Shown here: piece by piece, positions 49,508-64,000 of the stretch | Position numbering within the stretch: position 1 is the stretch's first letter | Layout: each line of letters opens with the position of its first letter | NCBI GenBank assembly: GCA_026413225.1 | Contig: CM048557.1 | Span: 64,842,987 to 64,906,986 of the forward strand | Length of the DNA stretch: 64,000 bases | Direction: 5' to 3' | Origin: Otis tarda | Taxonomy: Eukaryota; Chordata; Aves; Otidiformes; Otididae | Position numbers and translations under genes: made by a program | Notes under the pieces: generated by a model | Seen by the model: only the letters and a program-made list of their open reading frames with translations | The model's database searches: none | What the model was told of the DNA's origin: nothing

Positions 49508-52500
49508 CCAGTTTCCACCCTCCCAACTCACTATTGACAAATCCATGTCAGCAATGCCAATATGGCTTTCTGATTCTGATTACCTACTTACTTTGACTAC
49601 AGTAATACTCAGGAAAAGGAGAATGAAACTGATAGATTTGGAGGGCTCAGTTAATATTATTTTAACCTTTACCCTCTGTCTTCCACAGCTTTTTTAAATA
49701 AACATGAAGAATGTCAAACTAAAATGCATAATTCCATTCCTTAGCCTAAAATTCCTAAGCCAGTGAGGCTTTTCCAAAGACTTAAACATCTGAAACCGAC
49801 TGCTCTTTCTTCTGCTCCTGAAAACCAACAATAAATCTGATTTCTTTACTCAATTATGAAAACTGCTATGGGGATATCCCAGTAGCAAAACAGAAAGAGA
49901 ACAAATGATCTGACAGAAACCAACAAAATCAACATGACTTTTCCTGTTGATCTCAAAAACAGAATCTGACCACATGTGGGAGGACAAGAGATGTAAGGCT
50001 GTCATCCCTCCCTCTTCTCTCTGGGGTAGATTATTTCAGACGCCTAGTAACAATCTGACTAAATTTAATTTTTTTTTTTCTTCCACAGTAACTTAACTTG
50101 GTTTTTGAATGCCAAAACAGATTTAAAAGATGTGCTTGCTTTAGGAATGGCAGAAATAAAGCAAGAGATGAATAGCACCAAAGAAGCTATTGACAAAGAC
50201 AGTCAGATATGTGATTTGTGGCACACAAACAGGAACTTGGGAAATTAAACAAGGAGCAACGTGGGCTAAATCACATCATCAGTTCTACTTCCCTCCAAAA
50301 TTTTCCTTTACAACTTTCTGACATGAATAATTACCTGACCAGACTTATCTTTAAGCTCCTGCCAAAAAGCCCCATTTCTCTAATCTCTCAGAAGAAAGCC
50401 CGTGCCCGTCTAACATGCCAAAATACAATTCTTCTGGGTCAGTGCCAGTACCAGGATTTAGTGACTGCTCTCTTCACAGAAAAGCCTGCTGCCCTTTCTT
50501 CACATCAATGGATTGCAGTGCCTGTTTGGTACTGTCCTCTCCAGCGCTGGCTGCTGAAGCCCAGTTAGGATTCAGGGGATACTCTGGATGTTTGCTGCAA
50601 CGAGTCACTCGCTTGTTTTCAGCGGAGACTCCAGAGTTCTGGCAGGAACTGCCAAGCTTTCCTCAAAATCTCCAGCACAGTTCAAAGGACAGCCCGGTAC
50701 ACATGGCAGGACTGGTTTTGGAAACAAAGAATTAAAATATAACAGCATTTTCACGTAACTAATAAGCTGACAGGTCACTCTCCTGGTTTTCAGCACTCAT
50801 TTCTCAATCTTGCTCTCAACTCGGTCTCAGCTCTTAAGTGCTTACTTGCTTCTGTGGAATCCACCGTGCTGTACGCAGACGTTCAACTGCTTCTGCACCT
50901 TCTGCTCTGGCTCCCAGGACCTCTGCCCTGCACACGGTATCTGTTTGGCCACTTTCAGCTAGACTGAAGAGCACGAACTGGCTGCCATGTGGTATTCGGA
51001 CACCCGGGGAGTGCCAACTGCATTAGCAAACCTCACTATCAGCACACGCATTCTTTTTGCTGCTGTGGCTTTCACAGGGCTCGACATGACCCTTCTCGGT
51101 GTATAACTGCAGGTTGTTCCCATTTTTCAGAGACAACATTTGACTACCAGTGACTCAAGGTCAATGTTCTGTTCAGTTTGCTATGCCAGGTCCCAGTACG
51201 CTATCTTTGTAACACAGCATTAAGCAAAATTAAGCAAACTTCTGTTGCACCTCTACCATCAGACTTCCGCAGCCTCGATCATTTTGATTTAGCTACCAAC
51301 AAAGCACAAGCTCTGCAGTAGCCAGTCTAATTACAGGATTAAAGACTTTAATATAACACTGTTTTAAATATCCACGTTAAGGGCCTTATTTTTCAAGGGA
51401 CATGAAGTAGAAATCAATTTGACAAATGCCACTTTGTCCATCATGATGCGTAACATTAAGCATTGAGTCTTGGTACAGCTGAATCTACTGGGGTCCCTAT
51501 TTTGTTGCAGTGAAGCTCAGTGTTACACTGATACGATCCCTCCATTATGCAAGAGAATTATTTAGGATTTCCTGGAGAACAGTGGAACCTGCAAAAATTA
51601 GCTGCTTTATTAGTAGAATAGAGGCTCATAAAGAACCATATATCGCTGTATTCCACTGTCTGCTCCTTCCTGGGATCCTCTAAGGCAGCTTCCCCCATCC
51701 AAACAGCCACAGCCATACAATATCGGTTTTAAGGAATGTAGAGTCTGATGGATGATTTAAAAAGAAAGACTGCTTTAAATAACAAAACAGAACAGAAAGT
51801 TGACCTCAGTCTGTAGAAGATGAGAAACTCCATGTGTGTGTGTGAAAAATCTGTTTTACTGAGCATACAGCCTAGACCCAGATAAATGTTGATAAAGATG
51901 CAGAATGTCACATTTAGCATGGCTTATGTCTGCCTGATAAAGAGAAGAAATAGAGTGAGATTCCTTGAATAGTTAGATTTTAAGGAGGGACTGCTAAAGG
52001 TTGATAATTGTCTGGCAAAAGAAAGCAGGGAAATTTTTATAGCAACGGGGACCAAAAAAAAGGAATAAAATATGAAGAAAAGGACAATAAAGCCACATGA
52101 AAGGGAGAGTATAAACAGAATAGGAAAAACAGGAAGAACGAACATCAGAGTGAATTATTAGAAACAGGCAAAAAGATTAAAAGGAGGAATTCAGAAAAAC
52201 TAAAGCTTAAAGCAGAAAAATGAAGAAAGCATCATCAGGCATTAGCAGTATGTGACATGCCTTCACAGTATTTGTGGACTACATTTACATTTGTGGACAA
52301 ATTTTAAGAACAAACCTGTCAGCAATATATTTAGAAATTACTGCTTTTAACATAAAGTGGAAAGTCATTTACTTCTAGGCTTTTTTCTTAATTTGCATGC
52401 AGAGCGTGCAAGGAGACATTAGCCGATTATTCTGGGGAGAGGAAGAGACACACGGCAAACCTAACCCACAGTTCAGGGCACTGCTTTGAAATTGCACATT

Positions 52501-52518
52501 AGTTTTGTGAAACTAAGC

Positions 52519-52570
52519 AAAAAAAAAAAACAAAAAACAAAAAACAAAAAACAAAACAAAAAAAAAACAA
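52519..52570. repeat. (CAAAAA)n low-complexity tract
   Basis: A twelve-base A run, then caaaaaa units repeated about five times and another A run, ending caaaccac. It could be the remnant of a poly(A) tail with interspersed C, but no retroposon body is recognised. Confidence 0.88.
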
Positions 52571-53094
52571 ACCACAAACTCCCTGAGGCAGAAGCAACTG
52601 TATTTCAAATCTGCATAAAACATACTCTTTTGTCCTTCCAGAGAGATGTAGCTTCTTTCCATCCAGGCTTCAATCTTGTTTTAAATGGCTATATCAAAAC
52701 AACGCTTAAACCCACAGACACGTAACAGCTTTTGAAGTAGCATACAAAGGCACCTAAATTTTAGCAGCACTTTGGACAGGATTCACAGAACTTCACAGGG
52801 TCAGAAAATCTATTTGTAAACCCTGGCTGATCCTTAGAGCACTGCAGAAAGAGTCCCTCCACGCACCCAAGAACGACCATGGCCTACTGCATTACTCTGG
52901 TTTCAGTGGCTACCGTTTTGTAGCTCCTTGGAAGGACAATAACCAGAAACATCTAAGGCATCCTTAGTACAAAGAGAAAGGAATGGTTCCTGCCATCAGA
53001 AATCTACAGTCTCACTTAGAGAAAACAGAAGTTGGCAGCAAAACAGCGATACAATCACACAGTAATTTCACTTAGTCCCAGAAAAATACTATTT

Positions 53095-53134
53095 ATCTAT
53101 TTATTAAATAAATAAATAAATAAATAAATAAATG
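53095..53134. repeat. (AAAT)n microsatellite
   Basis: About seven copies of the tetranucleotide after atctatttatt. It is likely to be polymorphic. Confidence 0.9.
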
Positions 53135-56100
53135 TCTCATCTGTTTTATCTTGTTCACTGGCTCCTTTGTAAACCCTTTTGCTAAAACACTTGTATTCCA
53201 ATAAAAAAAAAAAAGCAAGTGTCACCACAGATTGGGAAAGTGGAGACTGCTGCGAAAGCAACTGCAGCACAAACAGCAAATTTCCAGCAAGTTACAGAGA
53301 GGCTGCCTGAGTATTTCCTGCCATAGGCTTGTAACAAGACAGTTTTGCCTTAAAAACACTGCTTCCATTGTAGAAAGGAAGATTACTGTGTGCTCTGACA
53401 TAAGTACTGGATGAACTCACATCAACAGAATGCCTTGAAATTTAATAATACACAACACAGGGCAAGAAATCAGTCACATGCAGTGTGCTGAAGATCAGGG
53501 CTTACACTGACATCGCATGCCATAGCTACTTACTGCTTCTTGGGAAACACCACAAACAAGCTGGAACCCAAGAAAAAGGAAGCCCCAAGAATATTTGTTA
53601 ATCAAAGGACTAGACATATAAGAAAGTTTTCATTTCTTTGACTTTCATATATTATTTCCATACAGTAAAATGTGTACTAAGCTCTCCACAGATGATGCAA
53701 ATCTCTTACCCTGGTTCAGGACAGCTGCTGTTCTGAAAAACAAACTAAAACAAGTTGATCACTTGAATTCCTTTAAAATTCATAATATTGGACCAAATAA
53801 AACAAAGTCAACCTTACTATACAGTTTAACAAGCCATGGCTAACATCTTTGTGCATTTAAAAAACTATAATTTAATTAACTTTACCTGTAAGCTTGGGGG
53901 GAGCATGAGCAAGAAAAAATAAAATAGAATACAAACTCATTTTCTCCTCAACTCTGAAAATAGTTCAGGGTTCAAATCCCTATACAAGAAGTAATAAAAA
54001 CAGTTTGGTTTCTGGTAGCAATAACAAAAATGAGGGCACGATTAATTCTTACACTTTTATGGCAAACAATCTAAAGCAGATGTTTGAGAATAAAAGCGAG
54101 ATGTCAAAGTAGTTAATAAGTGCTTTTCAAAACCAAACACAACAAGATAACTTGCAGCTTTATGTGCTTATATAAAACTCTAAATCACCTCAGTCAGCTT
54201 CCACCCTTAGCCCTTCTCTATTCTGTGAAGCTTCACAATCACCAAAAATGTTACATTCAAGTCTGAACCACCACAGATCGGTGTTGCCTGAACGAAAGCA
54301 CGTGCAAGTGAGCTTTGCTGATTAGAGATCAGCTGCTGAATCTGGGCGCTTGCGAACAGAAATACGTTTCCATGGTTTGAATACCAAGAATCTGTGGAAT
54401 AAAGTCCCTGTATTTGAGACGGCGTATTTTCAAGATACCTAAAAAAGTTCAAACTGTATTTACATTTCCGCTCGAATCCCGTAGTTTTGAGACAGAGATC
54501 AAACCTCACATTGTAAGGTCAAAAGCAACATAAGCATTCCTTAGAATCAGACTTCAAATAGATATTTGAAGTTATCCACACTTTCTTGTTTGCAAGTTCA
54601 AAGAATCGCTGATCATAAAGCAAACTTGAAGTTATTAAATCTTCTAAGTACAAATTTCACCAAAGACAATGTGTGCATGCAGGAGAATTGAGTCCTTTCA
54701 CATTTAATACAGCAAAAGTTTGTATAAGGTAACCATAAGCACACCCTTTTCAAAAGAAACTAGCTTTTATTGTGAACGCGAAAGACACTGTGTTAACGTA
54801 AAACATCATTCACTTAGATGTGCTTTCCAAAAGGCCTTAAGCAGGATTATACTGATTTAAATAAAGTAAATTAAGCAAGTTTTTGCACTCAAGCTTCCCA
54901 CACAAATAGGATTTGCCAAGCCTTTTGAGTCTAATCAGTGGTACAATCACACAGGTACACAAGAGACTGACTCAGCGCGCACACACACTCCCAGACTCAC
55001 CAGCAAGTACTGATTTTTGCCTGACCACAAAGAATTGCCTCCTAAGCCGGTCAGCCCAAGTCTCCATCTACCCAGAAGGCATTCATCGAGCAACACTGGG
55101 CTTCTGCGCATCTGCAGGGCTGTTCCACTTCATTACATGAAACACAAACCCGTCACTACAGGCATCGGAGTAACTGATACTGTATCACCCAAGTCAATGG
55201 GAGCAAATCAGAAACTCTAGAGTACACGTGAACAATAAGAGGTTTTTGTGTTTCCTTTCCCAAGCGCTGACAGTTTGGAGGGGTATTTTCCCCTCCTCCT
55301 CTCCCATTGCTGGACTACAATCACATTAATTTCATCGTGCCAAGAAGCTTTCACATCATGCTTTTCTTAATAATCCGCAGTAGAGTTTTCGGATTTTGTT
55401 TTGATCTGTTCAAGATTTGACAAGAAAAAGAAAGTGAGGGTAAGATGTATAACTCTTAGAAAAATTATATTTTTAGCAAAAGATGGCAAAGTCACATCTA
55501 AAAGCTTTAACAAACAACTAAACCCTTTCAGTCACCAGAGGCCTAAATAACTTCGCCCTAGCTCTGGACAAAAACTTTTATCAACTGGTAATATAGTGAG
55601 AAAACCACATTTCCTCCCTTGGTTTCACATTAATCTTGGGTCACAGCTAAAACATGACACTACATCAACTCTTCTCTCTCGTCTCCTTTCCACAGTCATC
55701 GTTGTGTCAGCTGAAACATTCATTGCTAGGACTGAGCATCGATAGCCGGCGCGTCTAAGAGACATACACGGAAAAAAGTCTGCCGGAGCCTAAAAGCAGC
55801 TCACCTTATGAGATCACCTAACCCCCAGCCTCAGCTACCCCAGAAGCTATGCTGGACCGCTCCAGGGCATTAGCAAAAGTACAGAGTTGCAGTGACTGTG
55901 CTGCTATGAAGAGAAGGAAATTAAAAGTTTGTTTAATCTTTCATATCTTAGATTTAGACCAATACTAAAAGGCAACCCTCAAGCGTGACAAAGAGCGCTG
56001 TAATTCATAGAAGTAGTTGAGTCACAGCAAACCAGCAGCCCAGCCAGGATAATGCATCACTGAATGTACCTACACTTGTTTCTGTCAAGGGCTACAGTTT

Positions 56101-58160
56101 GCTTTTCATTATTGATAATGCATTGTAACGCACTTGGATGTGTATATTGTACATACACACAGCAGATTTAGTTTAAAAAAAACAACCAGACCTCAGTAAT
56201 TAGAGAGCTGATTGCAGTGCGCTGATACTGTATTTTTAAATGAGATGTTTTTGTGTGCATGGGTGTTTCAGTTATGTATGTACACACACAAAAATAATCA
56301 AAGGGCAGGAGTTTAACAGTTTTAACAAATACTATCACTGAATATTTTGCAAGACCCTGTAGTGCTGTAATCCTGTGCAGATTTACACACAAGATCCATT
56401 TAAAGGCATGTCAAGGTAACAAATCTATTTGCTATCAGGAAATTTTATCATACACTGACTTGGTGTTTAGATCCAGACTCAGCAACACTGATTCAGCTTA
56501 GAAAACCACCCAGCTTTAAGCACACAAAGAGCCTCGCAAAGTCAAAGGAGCAGTCTCATACCGATTACTTTGTCTGGATTGTGGCCTACAAGTCCAGTCC
56601 AACAAAGCCAAGCAAGCCTAAACCTGATAATGTAAACTGAGCCCATCCGCTTTGCTGCAATTACTTATGGCAATAAACACAACAGTCTAGGAAGCGGAGG
56701 CTTGCAGAAACAGGTCTCCAGAGAAACAACCAGCACCCTGATGACGTCAGTCTCCACTCCTCGGCCTTCCGTAGCCCATTCCAACAGCTCAGAAGTCAAG
56801 CTGCTCGCAACCAGGCATTAGACACCAGCCTCTGTTATTGCCTGGTCCATGGATTCACCACAGTACATCGATGGGGCCTAGGGATCGAAATGCAACGAGG
56901 ACAAAGTAACAGAGCTGAGAGTTAAGCCAAGAGGTGTACATGCTTGCTTCATTTTAAAGCACAAGGTTAAGGGCTTTCTGGGTCAAAGACAAGATGATCC
57001 ACATCTTAGGATATCAAGCACCTCTGACAGTTTTAGATCAAAAATTTTAATACAACTACTTCAGTGATACCATTAACTAGTTCACAAGGGTGGACTTCGG
57101 CTCTGCACTCAGTACACTCACGTACAGTTAAGATTAATTTTATCAGGCTAGTCAAGTTGCACAGGCCACTTCTGAAGCAAACACCCACTGGTATTGATGT
57201 GAGTTTTCTTCCCGATTTAAAGGGATGCTGGGCCATGCCTCTCTAACTGCAGGTGGGCATCAAGAGATTTATACAGTAATATTAAACTAGATTTTTAAAA
57301 GTGCATAGGGCTTCCAAGTACTCTCTCAACAGTAGTTATTTATTACATAAATCACCTTAATTTTATTATCTAGGCCCCAATCCCAGGGCCTACACAAATT
57401 GAGAAAATAGTCCCACTAGGGACTACATGTAATGGGGTCCATTAGTCATACTGAATAGATCAAGCATCCTGAGAAAGCTAATTTACAGAAAAAGTTTCCA
57501 AATTTCTCTAATCATATATTTAAAACCTAAAAAGGAAGACAGTAAGCAATTACATACTTAGTAATCCATATCATTTTAAGAAGTAGACTAGAATTCTAAG
57601 AAATGGCTTACTGCCATCATATTTACCTCAGTGTCTTTTTTGAATAATTCCTACCCCAGCATTCAACAGAACATTTGACATTTGTCTCCCTAGTTAAAAG
57701 AATTGCAAAATGCAACGCAGGCAAACCACAATCCTGTAAAGTGATGTTCGGGGCGTCACTGTTTATTGATGAGGTGCACCTAATCACATCAAAACAATAA
57801 AAGAAAACTTGCTCTCTTTCCAAATGCACATCAGATTTCTTTAACCCGTGCATTTACTAAACTGCATAAACAGAAAACTGGTGGTTTGATGCACTCAGCA
57901 CAGCGCCATTTAAAGTGCAGCACATCACAGCACTCTTAAGTCTTTTTGGAAATACCTCTGCCGCTCAGCAGCGCTGCCTTTCCACCAGTTGCTGCCCCAC
58001 ATGCTATTGCCAATCAGCTGCATTTGCTGTAGCGCATTCCAAAGTTTACTAATTAATCTCTGCACTAAACCCCACTGATGGCAGGTTGCCATTTGAAATG
58101 ATCATCATCTTTTATTTAAAGACATAGTGACCCTATGGTCCAACTCAGACCCTATTTGTT

Positions 58161-58180
58161 AAAAAAAAAAAAAAAAAAAA
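58161..58180. repeat. A run, 20 bases
   Basis: A homopolymer between tatttgtt and gtgttcc. Similar shorter A runs occur at about 59768-59786 and 60307-60322. Confidence 0.9.
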
Positions 58181-61100
58181 GTGTTCCAAATTTCAGGTAA
58201 TCAAATCCACCTCAATTTCAATGTTTGTTCGTGTTTTTTAAACTGGACAGAGAGGCAGTCGTTAATGGTTTGAGAGTATATATTAGACATACTAAGCTAT
58301 TTCAATGTGAATTGTCAGGAATCGAGCAAATTCTTGCATTTTGACCTAAGAGCTACATTCAGCAGGGGATATGAGATGCAAACTTTCGGAAAAGAGACCA
58401 CTCATTTCTTGCAAAATAGCACACATGCTTTGATGTCATGTGTTTTAACAATTCCAGCTTATTGCTACATGTCGTATGAGGTTTTAAATATTGATTTCAC
58501 CCAGTCCAACCTCTCACACCATTGTTACAGGCTGCTCTCATTCAGCAGCGCTTACGGGCTCCCTGACCTTCACAATGACCTCTACAAAAGCAGTTGTGCA
58601 TTTTACTGTGGTGTAAATCCTCACAGACAAGTCGAACCTGTTCTTTTTGGCATTCAGCCCTTTAGATGAATACTCTGTGGAGATTTATTATGAAAGGGGA
58701 ATGAAGGGGCATTATTGCACAACATTCATCCCTCACATACAGCTAAGTTCCATCTTTTACAACTTCTGAAGGCTTTTAAATAAACAGATCTTCTTAATTA
58801 CACAAATCATTCTTGCTTCTCACCAATTTTCTGTAATTAAAATTCACTGTTATTTACTAAAAGGTAGACGTGCCCAGAAAAAAGCACGTGTGCGAAGGTG
58901 TTTTATGTTATTATTAATAAGTAATATTCATACTTCCTGTTACTATACATGAGGGATTAGTGTTTCCTAGCACACCATTCACTTACAACACTGAAGTATT
59001 ATTCCACGTTGTAGCAACACACACTGCCCTAAAAGGGCCCATTAATTATTTCAGTAATGCCATGAAGTTGCTGCAGGATATTAGACTGTCTCCATCAGAA
59101 ATACACTCCTACGGTAAAATGATGAATGACAAAGTTTGCAGGTTTTTAATTAGATTTCAGAGCAGTAAGAAAGTATTTATTAAGTTATTTTCCATGGCCG
59201 TAGCTTAATACTTTGTGTGCCTTAATGCAAATAATTTTTTTAAAAATGCAAGATTAATTGAAAAAAAAAATTGTGAAAGGGGCAGATTTTATAAATTCAA
59301 TGAATCTGCCACAGCGTTGAGAGCAGTAACTCTACATTCACATTATCTACTTTCCTTTAGGTTTTCTAATTGATCCTTCAGCAAAACGTGTCCTGCCAGG
59401 GGAGGGGGGAAACCAAAACAAAAAACATCCAAAGTTGCATTGATACTCCAGTCCAAAAATCATGTTCAAACTGGCTTTATCTGATAGTTGCTTGGTATTA
59501 ACTGGAAATGAAGCATTTTGATTAAAGCAAATATTCCCTGATCTAAATCTCTGAATTCCCCTAAAAAGCTCCCTCCCCTCAACGTCAGCTGTCACGGACA
59601 ATTGACAATGCACACACACATACCTCTGATCGCAAAAATAAAGAACTACTCTGTGTGTGTCTCCCTGTCACCCATAGACGATGTCAGGTATGGGTTCTCT
59701 CTCCCTTTCCTAAAAGTCTCAGCTTGGCCATTCCTTAGCTTTACTGCTCCTCCTCCTCTGCCAGAAAAAGAAAAAAAAAAAAAAAAATCAAAAGACAACA
59801 GAAAGCACAATAGCAAAAATTTCCCCATACAAAAATGTAAGAAAATACATTCTCCTCTCACCTTTCCCAGGTCCATACTGCACTTTCACAGCTATAGAGT
59901 TGCAGACAGAGGTTTCCTAACAGAATATGCAGCAGTGGCTTTTACCACCTAAACTTACTTCTCACCTGTAGGTCTTCCTCTGCTACCTCCAGCACAGCCC
60001 ACTCCTTCATTTCTAACCCTCATGCTACCAGTAAGACGGAGCCGAGATGGGCTGAAGATAGAAGAAGACAGACCAGCATGGTTCCGTAGCGTTGTATTTA
60101 ACAAGAAAGATAAAGTATGCTGTGCTCTACAGAAGGGTTTCCTCCTGCTGAAATGTCACATTTTGCAAAGCTGCAGTTGCCATGTGCTTTCCTCTTCATA
60201 ATTAAAAATAAACTAAATAAAAACAAAAGTGCAGCCACATTTACACTTTGTTCTTCAGGGCAAACAAAATAGGCAGATATCACTAATATTTCATTCAGAG
60301 ACGTTTAAAAAAAAAAAAAAAAACAAAACAGCTCAAAACATTTTCAATTAGATGATAAACAGACTTACTAATGCCAAAGCTGTACCCGGCACACCAGCTA
60401 TGGCCAAAGTTACTTACGTGAAGTTTAAAAGCAATCAATGGCTAAATGGATACAACACTCAGAGAGAATATCTGTATATACTTTAAAGGTGACATTTGTT
60501 TAATTTTGTATCTCAGATTCACTTAACTAACCAGATACAACACACGTGAAAAATTAGCGTATAGCAGATACTGTACACAGTACTACTGGTGAAACTAAAC
60601 TAATGCGACATTAAGCTTTAGTATAAAAACTGCACCTTAAGGGTTTCGCTCCCCTCCCTATTCCAAATAGATTTTAGAATTGCTTTATTTGAGATTAATT
60701 TTTGGCCTAATTCTGTCTAGGCTTCAGATCCTATGTAAGTTAAAATGCAAATTCAAGCTCAAGGCATCATCCCACGAAGAAGCAGATTAAGGTAAGTGAA
60801 AACTGAATGGGTGAATACTAAGGAAGCATAAAGTTTCCATTGCAATCCCCTCTACAGCCTCCTATCTGCTCTCAAGCCAAGCTCTCCTCCTCTTCTCCCA
60901 CAGTGAAAGAAAACCCTAATCACATTTTACTGGGAACAACCACAAACCAAGATAGTGCCAACAGATCTTAAGTGTCAGGATCTAGATGTTGAAAATCTAT
61001 GCCAAGATCTCCTCTGTCAAGGAGATAACACTGAAGCCCTCCACGTCTACCCATATTACGGTGTGTACATGGCTGGTGGAAAATCCAACAATAAAACTCG

Positions 61101-64000
61101 ACAGGTTATCCTTTTTCTGAACTTGTTGTCGTGATCTGGCTCAAATCCCACTTCAAATGAAAGTGAAGAAAATGCTGTCACTCCCAGTGTCAGTGCCATC
61201 ACACTTACAGAACCTGCCACCTTTTTGGAAAGGCAGAAAATTCTTCAAATATTTACTAATCTATTATTCAAACTTGTCTGAACTCAAAGGGCCTATTGCA
61301 GGGATGTCCTACAAGCTGGACATCTTTATACGAAGTCTTGGATGCATGTGGCTTTTTTTGTTTTAATGCTAGCCACACATACATGCCCACAGGTACACAC
61401 ACACAGGCAGTCCTAAGCCCCTGTGCCAGAGGCTGCCTAATGATGGAGAGGATCAGATGCCTACATCGATCCCTTTTAGATCTGTCAGCACGTCTACACA
61501 GCGCAGACGAGCAGCTCTTGTTTGCCTGACAGCCTTGCAGAGGATCACATTTCTGTGATTCTCTTCCTATGCTCTGAGAAGAGAGTGGTGCTCTATTTAT
61601 TTATGCCTCTCTTTCAAGAGATGAAACAGGAGAATGGACCTCAGACCTAAAAATATATACCGCTTGCCTCCTGTGCGCAGCCCTCAGTTTTAAATTTTTC
61701 CTCCCTCCAACTTACTTACCTTTCCACTGTCTTCCACTTCCACATGCACCAGTCACCTCTGAATGTATCATCTATCTCCTGCAGGATCTATCTCACTGTC
61801 CCAGAATAACACAAGAATTATTATTCTTACACAAACCCATCACTTCATTTTCTACTAATCACTGCAAATGCTGCAAGTTCCAGTTTCCTGGCCCCCATCC
61901 AGCTAATTTAGATAGATGGTTCCACATGTGCTCTCTGTCCCTCCATTTCCTGCCCATACCACTATGCACTTATTTGTCTAAGTGAGCCAAAGCAGGTTTC
62001 TTTGTAGTCATAATATTCTTATGTGTTTTGTAGTTTTTAAAAAGAGCCTACCTAAAATACAACAGATTACCATGCTATTATCTGCTTTGCAAGAGGGTGA
62101 GGATTTTACTGCTCAGCCACACATTCTGCTGAACTGAAACCCATGTCACAAACTACACCTGAGCCTCGTATTTCCCAAAAACAATGTGTAGCAACCATGT
62201 TCAGGCAAAGGAGAATAATAAACTATAATAGTCAATTCTCCATTTTTATATACTCCATTATTCACATTTTTTTTTCCTTTTAAAAATAAAAAGGAATAAA
62301 GACAAGCCAAACTTTCAGAGACCAAGGCACTTCTTCATGAGGATGATTTCTCTTTCTTTAGTAGCCAATGCTGTCAATATTCCTCTCCAGCGACACCTTG
62401 ACTGACACACTGAGTCCGGACTAGGTATGTATGGAGAAATTCACCTTTTGATGTCCGACACTGATTGCCTAAAACAATATTCCCTTCTCCCACTCTCTGC
62501 ACCTGAACAAACACTCTTGAGGAAAATTACTTTTGAAGTCTCCTTGGTACAGAACATTGTCTCTTTGATTCAAAATATCTTTTGCTGCAAGAACCCCAGC
62601 ACAATACGAGTGCCTCTTGGATGAGTACTGACTATTGAAAACTAAGGCCCCCAACAGCTCCTTTGAAATACATCTTTATTTTTAAATGTATTTTTAATTT
62701 ACAGATATGCTCTTTTAAAGCACTAGAGTTAACTCCTCTAAGACCCAGTAGCAAGCATGCATTTACCTGCTGTGTTCACTTAGGCGTGAGTTGAGGTGCA
62801 GAAAGGTGGTACACACACAGCATAGCCTCAATCAACACTCAAGATTTTTTTTCCTTGTAGGGAATGAATACATTAGTAAGGCTGGTGTACCTTGTACCAG
62901 AGATTAACGCAAAACAGAAGAAGCTGTGGGAAACAGCATCCTGCACGTAGACCCCTGCCTACAGCCAGAAGCCTTGTTAACAACTGGGGGGAGCGTCACA
63001 TTTGAAACCACTGAAGTGCACACACACCTGATACCAACTTCCCTGCTACATTTCTTCCAGCGACTACCTCCCGCTACGGCCATCCCTCTTGTCCTCCTCT
63101 TGGGTTCCCTTCCGTGACCTTTTAAGTCTGACAAGAACTTCAGGAAAAACAGATGCAGGTTGTACTTACTTAAAATTTGTCTGAAGAAGGTCCTGAAAAG
63201 GGGTAAGGAAGAAAATATAGGCATATGGGAGACCTTAACTGTGCTGTAAGGTGAATCTGCTCCACAACAACGGCAAATAGACTCTAGTTCATTGAGAAAT
63301 GGAATAACTAGGAATAAAGCTCGGCTGAGACAAGTGTGTATACACGTGCCTAATAGGCAAGTCTCTCAAAACCAGACACACACAACCCAACTGACACTGA
63401 CTCAGAGGAATCCGTGAAGCCATTAGCCTACTTTTGCCATTCCAAGTCACCAACCCTGCTCCAGGTAAACAACAGAAAAGATGAAGGAATGGCACAGAAC
63501 TACTTCGATCATCAGCAACAGGAGAAAAGAATAAAAGAAAACGTGTAGTGCTCACAAACGCAGGCAAACGCTTAAAAAAAAAAAAAAAGGAGATCACGGC
63601 AGAAAAATTACACATTCTTCTATGCACATATACATACTACTTTAGCTTCCCTAAATGGCTTCAAATCCTTCATTGCTCTTACAATAATTCTTTAAATGTC
63701 CTTGCTGTTCTCTTTAAAATAATTTTTCTCTCTAAAGAGTCCTCTTCTCAGCTGATGAATGTCATTTTACATCTTGTCTGCAGAATGGAGACGGTCTATC
63801 AACCATTTGCAGAGGAAATCAATGCTTTTATTGTTAAGTAACAGGGCGTCTGAACTGCTTTTTTAAGATCTAAATTCTAAAATATTTAGTTCTAGGAAGT
63901 CTTATTTACATAGTTATCTTTGAGTACATAAAAAGTTCCTATAAAGAGGCAGAGGACAACCTGCTTTTGGCATCTACCTAGAGAGAAAAAGAACTTGCAT

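Overview
The window is vertebrate nuclear DNA, almost certainly from a bird. Two ordinary protein-coding genes are recognisable from their exons. The repeats also point to a bird: a truncated CR1 LINE, a long LTR of an avian ERVL-type endogenous retrovirus, and scraps of old sauropsid repeats. Genes are split by GT-AG introns and carry AATAAA poly(A) signals. There is no bacterial or viral gene content.

Layout. 1-3640 holds the 3' end of TRMT5 on the + strand: the end of an intron, a 655-bp exon with the methyltransferase core, a 902-bp intron, the last coding exon with its stop, and a 3' UTR ending near a canonical poly(A) signal. 3641-6419 is a short spacer between two gene ends. 6420-64000 is the 3' part of MNAT1 on the - strand: 3' UTR, terminal coding exon (6789-6909), a 36.9-kb intron, the penultimate coding exon (43855-43976) and at least 20 kb of the next intron. 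The remaining MNAT1 exons were looked for and not found, so they should lie beyond 64000. The two genes are tail to tail, as I recall for TRMT5/MNAT1 in human.

The long MNAT1 introns hold a 1165-bp solo-LTR candidate (17741-18905, antisense to MNAT1, flanked by near-identical 5-bp target duplications), a CR1 fragment with a reverse transcriptase remnant (about 23430-24350, sense to MNAT1), an older CR1/L3-like fragment (about 46380-46980), remnants of palindromic sauropsid repeats (around 22 kb, 23.1 kb and elsewhere), a perfect 12-bp inverted repeat, and many homopolymer and microsatellite tracts. Most open frames here are short, lack homology I recognise and fit chance. One pair on the - strand (35801-36396) is protein-like enough to deserve a search.

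Function. TRMT5 makes m1G37 (and related wyosine-pathway methylation) on tRNAs. MNAT1 encodes MAT1, the assembly subunit of the CDK-activating kinase CDK7-cyclin H-MAT1 within TFIIH. They are neighbours but have no known shared pathway. I found no sign of an undescribed biological system; the findings are modest and ranked accordingly.
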